Below are positions 29,758 through 32,613 of a stretch of DNA of 32,613 bases, piece by piece. The notes beneath the pieces were generated by a model, which saw only the letters and a program-made list of their open reading frames with translations, searched no databases and was not told the DNA's origin. Source of the DNA: Acidobacteriota bacterium. GTDB lineage: Bacteria > Acidobacteriota > Vicinamibacteria > Vicinamibacterales > UBA823. The stretch lies in the NCBI GenBank assembly GCA_002730525.1, contig PCAK01000038.1, positions 1-32,613 on the forward strand, in the 5' to 3' direction. How positions within the stretch are numbered: the first letter of the stretch is position 1; the number at the start of each line of letters is the position of its first letter. A program made the position numbers and the translations under genes.

Positions 29758-30303
29758 CTACGAACTGAACGTCCAGTCGCGGAAGATCGAGCAGGCCTGG
29801 TCGCCGGACTGGACGTTGACCGCCGAGACGAGCATTCCGCTGAATCTGGCCTGCGTGAAGGTCGTAACGTCGCCGGCGCCGCGGGCGATCTTCTTGCGCA
29901 CCCGGGTGCCGTCATTGCCCTCGATCAACAGATGGACGATCTTGAGCGCACACGTCGCCTGCGTGAGGATCCGCTCGGTCACCCGCTGGCCCTTCGCCAG
30001 GCGGCCGATCGTTGCCACGCCCGCCCACGTCGGGCCGATGAGCGTCGACCCGCCGAACGACGAGATGTCGGCCGGGCTCAACGTTTGGCCGGCTGGGCCG
30101 AACTGAACCTGGCTGAACTGACTCGCCTGCGGCTGTAGCTCGCTCAGTAGTGCCCCGAGGTCGCCCGAGAAGTCGACGGCTGGCACGCCGGCCAAGGCCC
30201 CGAAGGCGGCCTGTGATTCCAGGCCGGGAGCGGCGACGTCCCGGGCCTGCAGGACGACGGCGAGCGCGGCGGTACAAGCGAGCACGGCGGTCAATCTCAA
30301 CAT
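29758..30303 (-). CDS. Secreted protein of unknown function
   Basis: A 181-residue protein with a signal peptide (MLRLTAVLACTAALAVVLQA, cleavage near residue 25). The mature part includes SELQPQASQFSQVQFGP, SFGGSTLIGPTWAGVATIGR, VTERILTQATCALKIVHLL and a C-terminal QSGDQACSIFRDWTF, with two cysteines that could form a disulphide. I recognise no family. The start is well supported: the leader has AAAGGAG 7 nt before the ATG, one of the few strong Shine-Dalgarno sites in the window. A stable 11-bp hairpin lies about 60 nt upstream in the leader. The NfeD-like gene follows after 16 nt. Confidence 0.72.
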   Translation of the reverse strand: MLRLTAVLACTAALAVVLQARDVAAPGLESQAAFGALAGVPAVDFSGDLGALLSELQPQASQFSQVQFGPAGQTLSPADISSFGGSTLIGPTWAGVATIGRLAKGQRVTERILTQATCALKIVHLLIEGNDGTRVRKKIARGAGDVTTFTQARFSGMLVSAVNVQSGDQACSIFRDWTFSS

Positions 30304-30642
30304 GCGCGAACTCCTTTCGGCGTCGAAGCGGTGACAGTGCGGTGCGTGGGCGGGGTGCGAGCGGAGGCGGGCCGGACGCCGAGGCGCCCGGCCCAGTTCA
30401 AAACGAACTAACAATGCCTCCTGGTGACATGTTGCATAGGCGACACCTCCCGGCACGACCTGGTTTGTGATCTGCCCGCGATTGACTGCGAGCCGTGGTC
30501 GCGCTCCTTTCGTCGCCAACGGCGTGAGGCCGCGGCGAGTGTTGCCGGCATTCTACTACAGCGGCGCGGCGTGCACGGCCTAGGTATAATCGGCCGGCAT
30601 GCCGCCCATACGCGGATACCGTACCCTCGAGGAGGAAGCCCG
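30304..30642. other. Divergent intergenic region, secreted protein / cupin
   Basis: 339 bp between divergent starts. On the minus side it holds the Shine-Dalgarno AAAGGAG (30310-30316) and a near-perfect inverted repeat at 30369-30394 whose one mismatch is a G-U pair only in minus-strand RNA. On the plus side it holds TATAAT at 30585-30590 and an AGGAGG at 30630-30635 for the cupin gene. I see no gene in it; a nine-codon minus-strand reading frame (from ATG 30433) is too short to call. Confidence 0.6.
30585..30590 (+). promoter_or_regulatory. -10 box (TATAAT) of the cupin gene
   Basis: A perfect TATAAT with an expected start near 30597, giving a leader of about 45 nt that includes the AGGAGG at 30630-30635 (7 nt before the ATG). 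The -35 region is not recognisable. Confidence 0.5.
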
Positions 30643-30963
30643 ATGCCTGTGACGACCTTTGACGGCCTGCCCGACAAGTCGCCGATGGCCGGCTTCACCG
30701 GGAAGTTCGTGCATACCGAGCGGATGACGATCGTGCGGTGGGACATTGCCGAGGAGGCTCGGCTGCCCGAGCACTCGCATCCGCACGAGCAGGTCACGAC
30801 GGTGCTGAGCGGGGAATTCGAGATGGTGATCGACGGCACCGCCCATCGCCTGGGTCCAGGGGCCGTCGCCGTCATTCCCTCGAACACGGTGCATTCGGGC
30901 CGCGCGATCACCGCCTGCCTGGCGATCGACGTCTTCCAGCCGGCGCGCGACGACTACCGCTAG
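30643..30963 (+). CDS. Small single-domain cupin protein
   Basis: A 106-residue cupin. The metal-binding motif is EHSHPHEQVTTVLSGEFEMV (His44, His46, His48, Gln50) and the second motif is GPGAVAVIPSNTVHSG with His84. Such proteins bind a metal and act as sensors, dioxygenases or isomerases; nothing in the sequence tells which. The ATG at 30643 is fixed by AGGAGG 7 nt before it; the longer open frame lacks any conserved features. It stands alone between a divergent and a convergent gene. Confidence 0.82.
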   Translation: MPVTTFDGLPDKSPMAGFTGKFVHTERMTIVRWDIAEEARLPEHSHPHEQVTTVLSGEFEMVIDGTAHRLGPGAVAVIPSNTVHSGRAITACLAIDVFQPARDDYR

Positions 30964-31019
30964 CGTCGGGTGCCCGGAGTGCCGTTGCGGGATGCGTGGG
31001 TGTGAACGGGTTCCGGGGG

Positions 31020-31737
31020 CTAGGTGCCCGGCGCGCGGTACTTCTGGCAGAACGAGTTGAGCTTCTGGGCGTCGGCGTCCATGAAGGGGATGCCGACGCG
31101 GTAGCCCGCGCCACGGCCGCCGGTTCGAACGCGGCCCACGCGACCATGGCGACCAGTGCATGGCGTCGTCCTTGTTCGGGGCCAGCGACAGGCGAACGCG
31201 CTGCCCGGGCCGCATCGATGAGCCCGACACGAGCTGGGCGCCGGTGGGCGAGAGGTCGATGAGCCGCGTCTGCTCTCCCTCGAGTTTCACCTCGACCTCG
31301 CGATCGATGACGAAGCGGTCGGCGAGACGCGTGCCCCGGTAGTCGTCGGGGAGCGGATGGCCCGGGACGACCGAGTTCGGCGGCAGCCCCTTCTTGGTGC
31401 GCCGCGCAACGAGGGTCATGTACTCGATCGACTTCTCGATGAGCCTGATCTCGGCCTTGCCGAAGTTGGGGTCGGTGCGGATCTGGTTCACGATGGCCGC
31501 GCCACGGGACGAGTCGACGAACGATCGCGAAATGACAACCACGTGCGGCTTGTGCGCCGCGATCGCCTCGAGGGCCCTCAACGAGTCGGCCTCGCCGAAA
31601 ACCAGGATGTCCCGGTCGAACCCGGGCTGACCCAGGAGTGTGGACACGTCGAGGTCCGCGGCGATCATCACTACGGGGGAATCGAGCAGAGCTTGCTGGT
31701 TGCGGGCAATCTGGAGTCCGACTCGGTAGAAGCTCAA
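31020..31737 (-). pseudogene. Receiver-like plus PilZ domain protein, disrupted by two frameshifts
   Basis: The reading from TTG 31737 gives a receiver-like N-terminal part (about residues 20-105, SPVVMIAADLD ... HVVVISRSFV) and then a PilZ domain with the c-di-GMP motifs RLADR (137-141) and DLSPTG (161-166). After DAMH (near 31155) homology moves to a second frame (ALVAMVAWAAFEP) and, within about 50 nt, to a third (GYRVGIPFMDADAQ, then LNSFCQKYRAPGT, TAG at 31020-31022). The three pieces together would make one normal PilZ protein of about 238 residues. Two indels so close together suggest decay or a local assembly error. The c-di-GMP binding residues are intact; the missing frame affects only the domain's C-terminal end. 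Confidence 0.8.
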
Positions 31738-31830
31738 TCAGCCAACGACGACACGAACAGTGCGGAGCCAGGCCCCCAATATCCTGCGGCCAACCGCGTG
31801 AGGGTCGGGTTCGCACACCGGCAGCGGTAA

Positions 31831-31838
31831 GTTATACC
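31831..31838. promoter_or_regulatory. Quasi-palindromic -10 element between divergent genes
   Basis: GTTATACC reads GGTATAAC on the other strand. Rightward, TATACC (31833-31838) has a TTCGCA at 31810-31815 (4 of 6 to TTGACA) with a 17-bp spacer. Leftward, TATAAC serves the PilZ-type gene (start 31737). It lies in the 194-bp gap between them. Confidence 0.4.
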
Positions 31839-31931
31839 CTGTGACTCGACACTCCGCAGCAGCCGAACCGGCTCTGGGCGGGCGATAGGCCACCGAGACC
31901 AACGACCACGTCGTTTCTAACTTCAGATGTG

Positions 31932-32513
31932 ATGCCAGAATTTGCCGTCGCCGCCGGCCGCCTTGCCGGCTTGCTCTCCCTGGCCGCATTTGTCCCTTAC
32001 ATCCTGGCGATTCTCAGGGGCAAGACGCGGCCGAACCGCGCCACCTGGTGGATCTGGACGACCAACGGCCTGGTCCTCGGCGCGAGCTACTACTCGTTGG
32101 GCGCCGAGAACACGGTCTGGGTGCCGGTGAGCTACATTGTCGGCCCGCTCGTCACCGCGCTGCTGTCGGTACGCCACGGCGAGGGCGGCTGGACGACGTT
32201 CGACCGGACCTGTTTGCTCGGGGCCGGCACCGGCCTCGCACTGTGGTGGTGGTTCGACTCGCCGGAGGTCGCCCTCGTGATGACGGTCGCCGTTGATTTC
32301 GCCGGCGCGCTGCCGACGATTCGCAAGGCCTACCGCGCGCCCGAGACCGAGGACCGGACCGCGTGGGCGCTCTTCATCGCCGGCAACACCGTCAACCTGC
32401 TGGCGGTCGAAGCGTGGCGGTTCACCATCGCCGTCTATCCGGTCTACATGTTCCTGGCGAGCGGCACGATCGCGCTGCTCGTCCTGAAGCCCCGCGGAAG
32501 CCGACCCGCCTAG
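31932..32513 (+). CDS. Small polytopic membrane protein, unknown function
   Basis: A 193-residue protein with about six to seven hydrophobic segments separated by short loops, for example LAGLLSLAAFVPYILAIL, TCLLGAGTGLALWWWF and VYPVYMFLASGTIALLVL. NRATWWIWTTNG and the related VDFAGALPTIRKAYRAPETE look like two halves of an internal duplication, as in SWEET/PQ-loop transporters, but the PQ pair itself is not seen. Function is not assigned. The ATG at 31932 directly follows an in-frame GTG at 31929, so either could start it. Its stop lies 2 nt before the left end of an insertion sequence. Confidence 0.65.
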   Translation: MPEFAVAAGRLAGLLSLAAFVPYILAILRGKTRPNRATWWIWTTNGLVLGASYYSLGAENTVWVPVSYIVGPLVTALLSVRHGEGGWTTFDRTCLLGAGTGLALWWWFDSPEVALVMTVAVDFAGALPTIRKAYRAPETEDRTAWALFIAGNTVNLLAVEAWRFTIAVYPVYMFLASGTIALLVLKPRGSRPA

Positions 32514-32515
32514 AC

Positions 32516-32613
32516 TGACCTTGCCCCCTTAAACCGGTCCAAATCTAGAGAGAGGATTTTGGGCCGAGAGGGGGCAGGAGATGCCGAAGAAACGCTGCAC
32601 GCCGGAGCAAATC
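32516..32613 (+). mobile_element. Left end of an IS3-family (IS407-like) insertion sequence, truncated by window
   Basis: The sequence starting TGACCTTGCCCCCTTAAACC looks like the terminal inverted repeat of IS407-group elements, which begin TGACCTGCCCCC or similar. An ORF beginning MPKKRCTPEQI follows 65 bp later, the usual spacing for OrfA. The other end and the target duplication are outside the window. It is inserted directly after the stop of the membrane-protein gene. Confidence 0.82.
32581..32613 (+). CDS. IS3-family transposase OrfA, 5' end only
   Basis: Eleven codons (MPKKRCTPEQI) remain before the window ends. IS3-family OrfA proteins begin MPKKR-(F/Y/C)-TPEQI and carry a helix-turn-helix that binds the element's ends; OrfA and OrfB are joined by programmed frameshifting. 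Here nothing more can be seen. A purine-rich stretch just before the ATG serves as its ribosome-binding site. Confidence 0.8.
   Translation, partial: MPKKRCTPEQI

Overview
The window is a high-GC bacterial chromosome segment with tightly packed genes, many GTG/TTG starts and few Shine-Dalgarno sequences. No rRNA or marker gene fixes the taxon. The GC content, the style of the polytopic glycosyltransferase-like proteins, a fused LarC and an NtrC-type regulator would fit Acidobacteriota (Vicinamibacteria-like), but this is inference.

Layout. (1) 1-5700 looks, by eye, lower in GC than the rest. It holds a possible gene remnant at the edge, a large polytopic membrane protein of glycosyltransferase-C type, and an opposing run of three genes: an anchored SGNH hydrolase, an SGNH lipoprotein with a 4 x 18-bp repeat linker, and a methyltransferase. 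(2) 5900-15500 is a surface-glycan region: an extended SDR epimerase/reductase; a minus-strand module of SxtJ-like protein, a 52-residue DUF5989/SxtK-like protein and a NodU/CmcH carbamoyltransferase; a GT4 glycosyltransferase overlapping a GlpD-type glycerol-3-phosphate dehydrogenase by 4 nt; and, divergently, a GT-C-like membrane protein followed by a second GT4. (3) 15685-17850 carries dtd, an outer-membrane beta-barrel protein and dapF. (4) A DUF4398 lipoprotein on the minus strand faces a decayed radC. (5) 19224-28372 is a long plus-strand housekeeping run: larC, metG with a fused tRNA-binding domain, a TatD nuclease, a polyprenyl diphosphate synthase, ligA, an NtrC-type sigma-54 activator, then the RNase P RNA gene rnpB. 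(6) 28399-32513 holds a sugar-nucleotide epimerase starting just after rnpB, an NfeD-like protein with an unrecognised secreted protein, a cupin, a frameshifted receiver-PilZ gene and a small membrane protein. (7) The last ~100 bases are the left end of an IS3-family (IS407-like) element.

How the genes fit together. Sections 1, 2 and the epimerase of section 6 suggest synthesis and decoration (carbamoylation, methylation, possibly acyl transfer or removal) of a cell-surface glycan or glycolipid. The module most worth following is the SxtJ/SxtK/SxtI-like trio, whose two small membrane proteins have no known function. Other unusual points are an internal Shine-Dalgarno plus ATG that could yield a free MetG tRNA-binding domain, several -10 boxes so close to start codons that the mRNAs would be leaderless, two nearly palindromic -10 boxes between divergent genes, and two decayed genes (radC and the PilZ gene).
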